Assembly (NCBI GenBank): GCA_032353305.1
Contig: JAUCNG010096658.1
Span: forward strand, 1 to 13,918
DNA from: Cephalothrix spiralis
Lineage: Eukaryota > Nemertea > Palaeonemertea > Archinemertea > Cephalotrichidae
Direction of reading: 5' to 3'
DNA: 13,918 nucleotides
Both the position numbers and the translations under genes were made by a program. Under the pieces are notes generated by a model. The model had not been told where the DNA came from, did not search any database, and saw only the letters and a program-made list of their open reading frames with translations. Positions 1-7,860 of the stretch are shown piece after piece. Position 1 is the first letter of the stretch, and each line of letters begins with the position of its first letter.

Positions 1-88
1 TCGTGATTTGCATTTTTTTCTTATCGTGATCCGTGATTGCCCATTTTTCGCTATCGTGAACCGTGATTGGACCCCCTCTTTACCCCCC
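1..88. repeat. Edge of a ~30-bp tandem repeat followed by C-rich tracts
   Basis: The word TCGTGA starts at 1, 24 and 54, and each of the last two copies is followed by a second half-word (TCCGTGATTG, ACCGTGATTGG). The 24-to-54 spacing is 30 bp. The array stops in two C-rich runs (about 71-75 and 84-88). Only the right edge lies in the window, so unit number and full length are unknown. No coding capacity is seen. Confidence 0.55.
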
Positions 89-245
89 TCTATAAACAAT
101 GCACATTGTATATACATTTTACATATATATTTAGATTTATTTTAATAAGCCGAAATGTAATACAGTGAGTGTATATTATATTCTAACTCCTGTATATTTC
201 ACGCATCTGTTGGATATGTACATTTTTTGTTATAACTGAATTATC

Positions 246-325
246 TATAAATTATAAACACTAAATTACAAAAATCACCGGCGACAGCAACAGCTGATCT
301 GTAAATGTAATCGATAAATGTAGTG
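246..325 (+). promoter_or_regulatory. Upstream/leader block of gene 1, conserved in gene 2
   Basis: The block at 279-325 (GGCGACAGCAACAG, then AATGTAATCGATAAATGTAG) recurs upstream of gene 2 at 8974-9040, where a short stretch separates two CGATAA words. It is the best-conserved non-coding segment shared by the two loci, so it is probably transcribed leader or core promoter. A TATAAA at 246-251 lies 33 bp before the block, a normal TATA-to-start distance, but AT-rich DNA gives such words by chance. The gene 2 counterpart has only a weaker TATATTAAA near 8909. The conservation is seen directly; the promoter role is inferred. Confidence 0.4.
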
Positions 326-446
326 ACAAGACTGGAATAGGGAAACACCAATCGTAATTGCATAAATTAATTTAAGTTATACATGAAAAAGTGATCAGTA
401 AAACAGAGGAATATTTTAGGATAAAAAACGACAGAAGCCGAGGAAA

Positions 447-739
447 GTAAGTGTGAATGTGTGCAATACCATGAATTCGAACTGCAATAACATGGCTCTA
501 TATACTGGTCTTGGAACAGCTGAGCTCGAGAAAGAACTCTTAAAGGCAATGATGATTTTCGCTATTCGCGAAGTAAAAGTTGATTTGTGAGTTTTTACAT
601 GTGAAATTGATTTTTTCGAGGTGTGCCGTCATTATGTAAAGATCTTTGAACATTTCAAATCTTCCCAGTTTGGCTTAAATATATTTTTTTGTGACATAAC
701 TCTCGAAAATATAACTGCAAAAACTTGTGCTTTTTGTAG
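447..739 (+). other. Candidate 5'UTR intron of gene 1
   Basis: A strong donor GTAAGT is at 447-452 (AAA|GTAAGT). A plausible acceptor with a T-rich tract (GCTTTTTGTAG) ends at 739. Splicing them would join the conserved leader (279-446) to 740-876 and remove the broken N-terminal segment at 471-590. A second donor, GTGAGT at 587-592, and a second acceptor ending at 825 are possible. Joining 586 to either acceptor runs quickly into a stop (TAG or TAA), so no spliced form seen here adds coding sequence to the 877 start. This rests on splice-site resemblance only. Confidence 0.3.
471..590 (+). pseudogene. Broken extra copy of the ankyrin-kinase N-terminal segment
   Basis: A 39-codon open frame starts at 471, with a second in-frame ATG at 492 in strong context (AAC ATG G). 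From 492 it reads MALYTGLGTAE, then KELLKAMMIFAIREVKVDL, and stops at 588-590. This aligns with residues 10-48 of gene 2 (MATMDLYTCLGPAEKRL, then EAIRNSAIHEVKRII). Homology ends exactly where a GTGAGT donor-like word (587-592) overlaps the stop. Gene 1 has its own version of this segment at its start, so this is a third, truncated copy. It could be a relic of an earlier duplication or an abandoned first exon; independent function is unlikely. Confidence 0.55.
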
Positions 740-876
740 GTCTATCGGATCATCAGATCATGAAAAATAGTGTACACTAATTGTTATGGATACTTGAGGA
801 TATAAAAACTTTTAGCTATATACAGTTATTTGGAACTTTAACCTTAAAATTTAAATTTTAAATTTTAAATTGTAAT

Positions 877-3800
877 ATGAATCCATTTGAGGTATCAAAG
901 ATATATAACGGTCTTGCACTGGCTGAGAAAGGACTCTTTGAAGCAATTAGGCGCTATTCTTTAAATGATGTAAATAGGATAATTGCATCTAAAGCAGTAG
1001 ATATTAATGCTAAAAACACTAACGGTGTTAGTGCTTTGGAACTTGCTATTTTGTTAGATCATGTCAAAGAACATCAAAATAGTTTAGCTATTGCTGAGAA
1101 TCTGATTAAAGCTGGTGCCAATGTGGATACTACTGACATAAATGGGGATACGGCATTATGTATTGCATCCGAATTTGGACGAACAAAATTGGTTGAGTTG
1201 TTAATTTTAAATAAAGCTAATGTCAACTTACAAAACAATAAAAAGTTCACAGCTTTATATCTTGCTTCACAAAACGGACATTTAGAGATGGTTAAAGATC
1301 TTATACAGAGCGGTGCTAATGTTAATCATAGAGGGCCTAGAAATTGTAATCCCTTAGGAATATCGGTACAGATGGGACACAAACTGGTAGTTAGTGAATT
1401 GATAAGGGCTAATGCTAACATAAATAATCAAAATGAAACTGGAAATACAGCATTAATTTGCACATCAGATAATGGAAATACTGATATTGCACAACTTTTA
1501 CTTCGTAGTGGTGCGAATGCCAACTTCGAAACCGATGAAAAGGTAACAGCTTTGTATTATGCTTCATATAACGGACATTTAGAGATTGTTAAAAAACTGA
1601 TAAAGGGTGGTGCTAATGTTAATCATAGAGGACTAATGAATCGTACTGCCTTAATGGTATCAGCAATAAAAGGAGAATCACTCGTAGCAATTGAACTGAT
1701 AAGTGCTGATGCTAACACTAATAATCAGGACGAATACGGTAGTACAGCGTTAATGTTGACATCAGAATATGGAAATACAGATATTGCGAAGCTTTTACTT
1801 CGAAGTGGCGCGAATGTCAACATCGAAAACAATTCTAAATTAACTGCTCTGTACTTCGCTTCAGCATTTGGAAGTTTAGAGATTGTTAAAGAACTTATCA
1901 TTGCTGGTGCTAATGTTAACCAAAAGGGTTTTCATTCTCAGACGGCCTTATTTGAAGCGGCCGACAAAGGGCACAATAAAGTAGTATCTGAACTTATTAA
2001 AGCTGGGGCTATTGTTAATGACCAGAATGATCTTGGTTGTGTCCCTTTGTACAGTGCGGCACGTAATGGGGATTATTGTATTACAGAACAATTGATAAGT
2101 GCTGGAGCTGACGTTGATTTTACAAATCTAAAAAGAGTTACCCCTTTACATGTGGCTTCACAAAATGGTCATGTCGAAATAGTGAAATTATTATTACGAA
2201 GTGGAGCAAATGTTAATATTAAAACAGGTGTAAATATAACAGCTCTGATGAAAGCTTCTTTTCGAGGGCATTTATCAGTATGTGAAGAACTTCTTCGACA
2301 TGATGCAATATTCTTTGGGATCGAAATAGTGTTAGCAGCATGTTTTGGGCATGCTTCAATTGTCGGGTTTATCTTAGATTGTAAAGAAAAATATATTTCC
2401 AATTCCAGTGACTTAAATTCCGCCATTTTTTATGCCTCGGTAAATGGGCACTACGAACCTGTTAGAATTATACTCAATCATTCTCCCTTACTAATTGATC
2501 AATCTTTAATATCTTGCATCAATGGAGGACAATGCGAAATGTTGGAAAAACTGTTAGAAATAACAGCTGAAAACAGTTTTCCTATAAAATTGGAAGAAGA
2601 CGATAATAAAAAAGGCTACGAAAATTCCAACTTAAATGCAGATCATTTTATCGAAAGGTTGAAACGTTGCAAAAATATCATTCACTTATTTAGCAGTAAA
2701 ATTAATAAAGTGATACTTAATATTCTGAATGGAGAAATTGATTATCTAGTAAAGAAGAGTGAATTAAATATATTACAATTCAAAGAATTAAAATATTTAA
2801 AAACAAAGAGCGAATTATTTGGTAATAGTATTTCTGTGATAAGCAATCCCTTCATAAGATTAATTTCAAGAAATGAATTAAACATTATGGACTCGGGATA
2901 TTCTACATTATGGAAAATTGTAATTAATCCAATAAGTGACAACAAAATTGGGAAAGGGGGATTCGGAACTGTTTATAAATACAATGTTGACATCGGAGAC
3001 ATTGCAGTGAAATTAGGCAAACTTGATGACAAAAAGATTCAATTAACAAAGACATACAAGGAAGAAGCAATCAAGATGGAGAAATGTATCCATCCAAATA
3101 TTGTTCAATTCTATGGCCTCAGGTTCCAGGTCATTGAAGGAGATAGATATCTCATGATTTTAATGGAACTTTGTAAAGAAGACCTTTATAAACATTTCGT
3201 GACTGATGGCGAAATTAATGAAAGAAACCCAGGAAATTTAGAAGATGAAACATCAAAGTACAACAATAGTCTTCATTATTTTCTGTCAATAAACGCACAA
3301 ATATATAATGGATTAACTTATCTACATATTAAACAGTCTATAATCCATAAGGACATTAAGCTTCAGAACATCATGGTAACATTTAATAATACTGTTAAAA
3401 TAATTGACTTTGGATTAGCAGATGTTATTGAAGGTGGTGAGGAAATAACAAGAGAGTTTAAAGGTGCAACACTGTACTGTGCACCCGAAGTCAAGCGTGA
3501 TCTTAGAGTAAAGAATTACTCACAGAAGAGTGATGTTTATAATACAGGAATAATGGCCTATGAGATGTACTTTGGAATGAGATTTAAATCGAATATCGAT
3601 ATTCCAAAACGTTTTAGTGAAAGTAATGCTCCAGATAAGCTCACTGAAATGATTTCCCTTGTCTGTGCGCAGGACGCTTCAGACCGACCATCTGCTGCCG
3701 AGTGCTTTTCGATGATAGATTCTATGTTGGCAGACCTACAACAAGAGTCTAACAATAGTCTACCGAACCCATCTTCTCTACTGTCAGGAATAGATTCAGA

Positions 3801-4134
3801 GTTAGCGAATCTATCGCTAGAATCATTCAATATATCATCTACAAACTATGAAACATTTTCTACCATGTCAAAAGATTGTGTTCCAAGGGGAAGTGCAAAT
3901 AACTGTCTACAGGATCCCTCAAGCCGATGTTCTGATGTAGAATGTTTTTCGACGATAGATTCTGCAGAAGTGTCCGACAATAGTCGATCAAACCCATTTT
4001 CACGACTGCCAGGAATCGAATCTATCATTAGAATAATTCAATATGTGGTCTTCATGTACATACTTTACGACATTTTCTACTATGTCAAAGGATTGTGTTC
4101 CAAGAGGAAGTGCAAGAGGCTGAAAAGGGATTAA
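877..4134 (+). CDS. Ankyrin-repeat Ser/Thr protein kinase, paralogue 1
   Basis: This 1085-residue protein has about 14-16 ankyrin repeats (residues ~47-545), a helix-rich linker (~550-680) and a C-terminal kinase domain (~688-950). Kinase motifs are present in order: glycine loop G692-x-G694-x-x-G697, Lys712 in AVK, alpha-C Glu730, catalytic loop HKD with Asp826, Lys828 and Asn831, DFG 844-846, APE 869-871, helix-F Asp886 and Arg937. The catalytic loop has HKD instead of HRD. The usual GT in the P+1 loop is GA (Ala864), so activity may differ from gene 2. Ankyrin-N/kinase-C order recalls TNNI3K and ILK and is the reverse of RIPK4/ANKK1; orthology is not claimed. Residues 930-1009 are duplicated at 1010-1085. 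The second copy is frameshifted, giving a hydrophobic stretch (1053-1070) followed by a Lys/Arg-rich end: possibly a tail anchor or membrane-binding helix, though Gln1055 and Asp1065 make it marginal. ATG 877 has A at -3 and aligns near the gene 2 start. The whole CDS is one exon. Confidence 0.9.
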   Translation: MNPFEVSKIYNGLALAEKGLFEAIRRYSLNDVNRIIASKAVDINAKNTNGVSALELAILLDHVKEHQNSLAIAENLIKAGANVDTTDINGDTALCIASEFGRTKLVELLILNKANVNLQNNKKFTALYLASQNGHLEMVKDLIQSGANVNHRGPRNCNPLGISVQMGHKLVVSELIRANANINNQNETGNTALICTSDNGNTDIAQLLLRSGANANFETDEKVTALYYASYNGHLEIVKKLIKGGANVNHRGLMNRTALMVSAIKGESLVAIELISADANTNNQDEYGSTALMLTSEYGNTDIAKLLLRSGANVNIENNSKLTALYFASAFGSLEIVKELIIAGANVNQKGFHSQTALFEAADKGHNKVVSELIKAGAIVNDQNDLGCVPLYSAARNGDYCITEQLISAGADVDFTNLKRVTPLHVASQNGHVEIVKLLLRSGANVNIKTGVNITALMKASFRGHLSVCEELLRHDAIFFGIEIVLAACFGHASIVGFILDCKEKYISNSSDLNSAIFYASVNGHYEPVRIILNHSPLLIDQSLISCINGGQCEMLEKLLEITAENSFPIKLEEDDNKKGYENSNLNADHFIERLKRCKNIIHLFSSKINKVILNILNGEIDYLVKKSELNILQFKELKYLKTKSELFGNSISVISNPFIRLISRNELNIMDSGYSTLWKIVINPISDNKIGKGGFGTVYKYNVDIGDIAVKLGKLDDKKIQLTKTYKEEAIKMEKCIHPNIVQFYGLRFQVIEGDRYLMILMELCKEDLYKHFVTDGEINERNPGNLEDETSKYNNSLHYFLSINAQIYNGLTYLHIKQSIIHKDIKLQNIMVTFNNTVKIIDFGLADVIEGGEEITREFKGATLYCAPEVKRDLRVKNYSQKSDVYNTGIMAYEMYFGMRFKSNIDIPKRFSESNAPDKLTEMISLVCAQDASDRPSAAECFSMIDSMLADLQQESNNSLPNPSSLLSGIDSELANLSLESFNISSTNYETFSTMSKDCVPRGSANNCLQDPSSRCSDVECFSTIDSAEVSDNSRSNPFSRLPGIESIIRIIQYVVFMYILYDIFYYVKGLCSKRKCKRLKRD
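1231..2121 (+). repeat. In-frame 297-bp ankyrin super-repeats of gene 1
   Basis: Units run 1231-1527 and 1528-1824, with a more divergent third at 1825-2121. Each encodes 99 residues, or three ankyrin repeats: one with TALYxASxxGHLEIVK, one with a GHKLVVSELI-type helix pair and one with GNTDIAxLLLRSGAN. The repeat is protein-coding and explains the periodicity of this part of the gene. Gene 2 carries two more units of the same kind. Confidence 0.8.
3664..4118 (+). repeat. Tandem duplication of the gene 1 3' coding end, second copy frameshifted
   Basis: Copy A is 3664-3903 and copy B is 3904 to about 4118, a 240-bp shift. Shared words include CAGGA(C/T), TTTTCGA(T/C)GATAGATTCT, AACCCAT, CATTTTCTAC(C/T)ATGTCAAA and GATTGTGTTCCAAG(G/A)GGAAG. 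Copy A encodes the last kinase helix (QDASDRPSAAECFSMIDS) and the tail; copy B begins in the same frame (QDPSSRCSDVECFSTIDS). Copy B lacks a 15-nt stretch (in frame) and later the 14 nt corresponding to 3792-3805, at the 4016/4017 junction. After that, homologous bases are read in another frame. The old stop (gene 2 ends AGC TAG) has been lost at the A/B junction. Confidence 0.85.
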
Positions 4135-4690
4135 GGAGATTTATCAATCTCGATCTGCCTTAGCACGTTATTGTGCCGTAATTTTTCACCTAGGACCCAT
4201 TAATTCATCGCCTTTCTTTGTCGCAATGACACATGTTTTGCAATATTACACTAACAATTAACAAACTATAGATTTTTTCATGCCATTTAATATGTTCCGC
4301 ATGCCGACGGCGCAGTCGGAACAAATAATGGATAGTGAGAAGACAGCATTTTCTCTCTCTCAAAACACCTTCCAAACCTAAATTTAGCTAACATAAACCA
4401 AAAGTTACCTTATACGACGCTCTTGATACCCACCCTGCACTGGTATCTGGACCCACCCAATCGTCATACGGTTCGACCTGGTTTCGACAAAATGATCTTA
4501 CACAGTGTCCTGAGTCCAGACCCACTATATTTACTAACGGAAGCTAATGTTTTGCCGGATACCAATCGAAATGGCCAAAAAGCGTAGTCTTAGTGTAGTT
4601 CAAACTCTGATGTGAAAGGTCATGAATTAGGATAAACTGAAGTTGAAATCTATTTGTAAATAGGAGCTACAATGTATAAAGTGATTTTTC
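4135..4690 (+). other. 3'UTR of gene 1, with an insertion relative to gene 2
   Basis: The segment after the stop resembles the start of the gene 2 3'UTR (GGCTGAAAA versus GGACTGAAAA). Similarity returns at about 4629-4690 (AGGATAAACTG, then TCTATTTGTAAATAGGAGCTACA) against 12892-12952 in gene 2. The intervening distance is about 490 bp here and about 180 bp in gene 2, so gene 1 has gained, or gene 2 has lost, roughly 300 bp. No terminal inverted repeats or open frames were recognised in the extra DNA. The position of the gene 2 AATAAA reads AATAGG here. Confidence 0.5.
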
Positions 4691-4812
4691 AGTGACATGA
4701 TTTAAAATCTTAAAACATGTAAAAGACTGTTATACGATTTCATAAATAATTGTGACATTAACCCCACGTGATAAACAGTACTGTGGTTTTGAATTATTAC
4801 TGTGGCATTGCT

Positions 4813-4818
4813 AATAAA
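4813..4818 (+). terminator. Possible replacement poly(A) signal for gene 1
   Basis: This is the first AATAAA hexamer after the gene 1 stop, about 680 bp downstream. The hexamer at the position homologous to the gene 2 signal is mutated (AATAGG, 4659-4664). Use of this site is inferred; variant hexamers nearer the stop could serve instead. Confidence 0.3.
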
Positions 4819-5543
4819 GGATATTGGATATTAAATTTGACAGTAAAACAGATAATTGAACTTAGTGATGACTTAACATTTGAACTTATAACTACATATT
4901 CATTAACAACGTTATGGAAATTTATTTTAAAATGAATCGGATACTTATTTATTATTATGATTACTTTGAAAAAGACGAGGTTGTACATTGTGGACGAACT
5001 CGGACAGTGAGCATCGGATTTTAGTTCTAAAAAGAAAAGATATAATCTAATCTAATTTACTCACTCCTCCCTGTCAATGATCCATCCACAACACTGTCCA
5101 CTTTTGTTCTCAAATCATTTCTACGTTATGAGATAGTCAGAAGCTTCTTGACAAGCACTGTTCGAGTCCCCCCCCCCCCCTACAGTGATTTGGTCTTAAA
5201 GACCTAACTCACCATAGTTGCTACGGGGACGCATGCGCGCTTAACTTGTCTATTCTAAATGTACATCGATGCTGTTGACATTATAACTTAATTAAATAAA
5301 CATCTGCTGACCTATTTACAGCGATAAATTTAAACTGTTAAATTGTTAACATATTGATACATGAAAATCAAAAATTAATTTACCAATGTATCAAAATACG
5401 GAGATGTTTCGGAGCATTTTTGTTCGTTCCGGTCAATTGAAGCTCCCGGCAATGAATGCCAGCGCCACCTGTATCACCTCTATTTATACCAATGTTGGGT
5501 CTTTAATAAATAAATTAGATTGGGTTATCTTTGATTAGTAATG
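4819..5543. other. Non-coding stretch with a 13-C homopolymer
   Basis: No gene is recognised. Visible features are a run of 13 C at 5168-5180, a near-palindrome GGTCTTAAAGACC just after it, and a short GC-richer patch (GGGGACGCATGCGCGC, about 5225-5240). The word TGTTCGAGTCCC before the C run resembles a tRNA B-box, but no matching A-box or cloverleaf was found. Confidence 0.4.
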
Positions 5544-5977
5544 TAGTAAAGAATATTTCTTGTATATACGATAGTCCTTGTAAATTTTAAGCATACGTGT
5601 ATATTAATGCAATATTATGCAGTTATTGTACAATGTTTGAGTACAATACATGGGTAATACCCCATGGGTCGAGAGCCATGAAAAGGGTTACGCAACTATA
5701 TTGCCCAAGTCGCAGACGAGGGCAATATTGAAAATAATGAGTGTCAGTAACTTTTTATGGCTCGAGATTCATGAAGGTATACTTGTATTCGGCCTCAAAC
5801 AATATCATCATAATGAATTGTCCTTGCCCAAAACATCATTCTATTGTTTACAAGTACAAATACTATGTTATAGCATCGGCAAATGAATCTTGATATAGTA
5901 CAAGGCGTTGTACAATATTTGTATAATATTTGATAGTATTTGTTTAATAAAGTTATTTCTTGTAAATTTTAAGCATA
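5544..5977. repeat. Segment bounded by a short direct repeat, containing an imperfect hairpin
   Basis: The words TA(G/A)TAAAG, TATTTCTTGTA and AATTTTAAGCATA occur in order at 5544-5595 and again at 5945-5977. The left copy is interrupted by about 18 bp. The exact shared core CTTGTAAATTTTAAGCATA is at 5577-5595 and 5959-5977. Between them, TACTTGT (5780-5786) and AAACAATA (5797-5804) pair with TATTGTTT (5842-5849) and ACAAGTA (5850-5856), giving a stem with a 10-nt bulge. This could be a small non-autonomous element or a local duplication; neither is established. A 78-codon open frame at 5650-5886 has no recognisable protein character. Confidence 0.35.
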
Positions 5978-6354
5978 GTCATGAACTTTGGTCACAATTT
6001 TAATGTTTTGGACAGAAATTGTACGTGCTATTACATAGGACAATTATAACCAAGCTTGATTTTCTTGGTTTATGGATTCCACAGCAGTCGGCAATAGGTT
6101 CCAGTCTATATTTAATTGCGGCTTAAGTCGTAACGTAGTAGCTCTCGTATTTCATCCCAAGAGCCAGTTCTTCAAATTCAAATTTAATTTTTGGTACACC
6201 AAAAAATATTAGCAATCACAAATTTATTGAATATGCCGCAGGCGACACCACAAAAATAAATTGATCTACTACTTTACCCTTCAACTCAATCTTCTGGTTT
6301 TCCACTTTCTAATTTTTTCAATAAAATAAAAATGCGTGACGTTAAGATAATCTA
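5978..6354. other. Non-coding stretch with a small perfect inverted repeat
   Basis: No gene is recognised. TTTTTGGT (6188-6195) and ACCAAAAA (6198-6205) form a perfect 8-bp inverted repeat with a 2-nt loop. The rest is AT-rich DNA leading into the satellite array. Confidence 0.35.
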
Positions 6355-7860
6355 ATGTGTACTTCCGGTGTCCCCCAAAAGTGTGCCGAAAAATCTTTTT
6401 CTTCCAGAACACACAAAACTTGCGTGACCTTGTTGACCCTTTTTAACCTTCGAAAACGTTCACTTTATTTGTCAGAGGTGAAAGTTCATACCCGCACCTC
6501 TTGCCTGCATGAGTTTCGAGAACAGTTACTAATGTGGCGGGTACTTCCGGGGGTCAAAAAATGAAAAAACGCAAAATACCCAAATTACGTGACCTGTTGA
6601 CCTCTTAAAACGTCGAATGCATAGTTTTTTATTGGTCAGAGGTCAAAGGCATACCATAACTTCAAGCCAATATGAGTTTCAAAAACAGTCACTTATATAG
6701 CGGGTACTTCCGGGGAGCTCCAAAATTGAAATTCTTGATAACGCAAGAATTTGTCAAAATTCCCAACTTTGGTGACCTTTTTGACCCTTTAAATCGCGGA
6801 AACTGTAAAAAATTTTGGTCAGATCCTCAACCCTTGCCAATATGAGTTTTAAGAAAATGAAATTATGTTGCGGGTACTTCCGGGGGCCCTCAAAATAGGA
6901 ATTTTTGCTTGAAAAATTCATACACAAAATTCCCAACTTGCGTGACCTTGATGACCCTTTAAATCGTGGAAAGCGAAAAAATGTTTGATCGTAGGTGAAA
7001 GGTTATACACCAACCTCTTTCTTAAGTGCAGTTTCAAGAACAGTCACAAATGTGGCGGGTACTTCCGGTGTGCCCCAAAATGAATATTTTTCTTCCAAAA
7101 TACGCAAAATACCCAACTTGGGTGACCTTGATAACCCCTTAAATCACAGAAAGTGAAAAAATGTTTTATCGTAGGTAAAAATTCATACCTCCACCTCATT
7201 CTTAGGTTGGGTTTTAATAACAGTCACTAATGTGGTGGGTACTTCCGGTGTGCCCCAAAATGAATATTTTTCTTCCAAAATACGCAAAATACCCAACTTG
7301 GGTGACCTTGATGACCCCTTAAATCACAGAAAGTGAAAAAATGTTTGATCATAGGTGAAAATTCATACCCCCACCTCTTTCTTAGGTTGGGTTTGAAGAA
7401 CAGTCACTAATGTGGCGGGTACTTCCGGGGTGCCCCAAAATGAATATTTTTCTTCCAAAATACGCAAAATACCCAACTTGCGTGACCTTGATGACCCCTT
7501 AAATTACGGAAAGTGAAAAAATGTTTGATTGTAGGTGAAAAGCCGTACCCCCATCTCTTTCATACGTGGAGTTTCAAAAACAGTCACTGATGTGTCGGGT
7601 ACTTCCGGGGTGTCCAAAAATTTAAATTTTGCTTCTAAAACACGCAAAATACAAAATTTGCGTGACCTTGATGACCCCTTATACTATCGAAAACGTCAAA
7701 AATGTCGGTCAGAAGTTTAAGAGCATATCATAATCTCTTACCAAAACAAAAACCAGGAACATTCATTAATGTGGCGGGTACTTCCGGGGGGCCCCATTTT
7801 TTAATATTTCTCAAAAATACGCAAAATAATCAAATTAGATGGCGGGAAAAAAAATTTGAC
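6355..7860. repeat. Satellite array, about nine ~180-bp tandem units
   Basis: The word GTACTTCCGG recurs at 6359, 6541, 6704, 6874, 7059, 7239, 7419, 7599 and 7778. Spacings are 182, 163, 170, 185, 180, 180, 180 and 179 bp. The three central units (about 7059-7598) are the most alike; the flanking ones are more diverged, and the last decays after about 7860. Each of the first eight units also holds CGCAAAAT- or CACAAAA-type words, GTGACCT followed by TGACCC or a variant, a GAAAxxGxxAAAA segment and an AACAGTCAC-type word before the next GTACTTCCGG. Short open frames inside (6355-6564, 7535-7720, 7702-7890) follow the repeat and are not genes. It may be the core of a larger mobile element, as in bivalve elements with central tandem repeats, but no element ends were identified. 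Confidence 0.85.

Noticed and set aside
367-549. Minus-strand 60-codon open frame over the N-terminal relic
   Set aside because: It is antisense to a segment clearly homologous to the plus-strand N-terminus of the kinases; no support of its own.
2169-2426. Antisense open frames within both kinase genes (for example 2169-2426, 2742-2945, 3558-3830, 3846-4028, 9687-9926, 10077-10331, 12336-12629)
   Set aside because: They lie opposite well-supported coding sequence, mirror its ankyrin or tail repeats and have no independent start context or domain.
877-4134. Gene 1 as a pseudogene because of its frameshifted tail
   Set aside because: The frame is open for 1085 codons, the ankyrin and kinase cores are intact, and the frame change affects only the duplicated extra tail.
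5100-5200. tRNA-derived SINE suggested by TGTTCGAGTCCC
   Set aside because: Only the B-box-like word fits; no A-box at the right distance, no cloverleaf and no second copy in the window.
5650-5886. 78-codon open frame
   Set aside because: It lies in a repeat-flanked AT-rich segment; no recognisable motif, signal peptide or paralogue in the window.
6355-7860. CRISPR-like array
   Set aside because: The units are contiguous diverged ~180-bp repeats without unique spacers, in a eukaryotic context.
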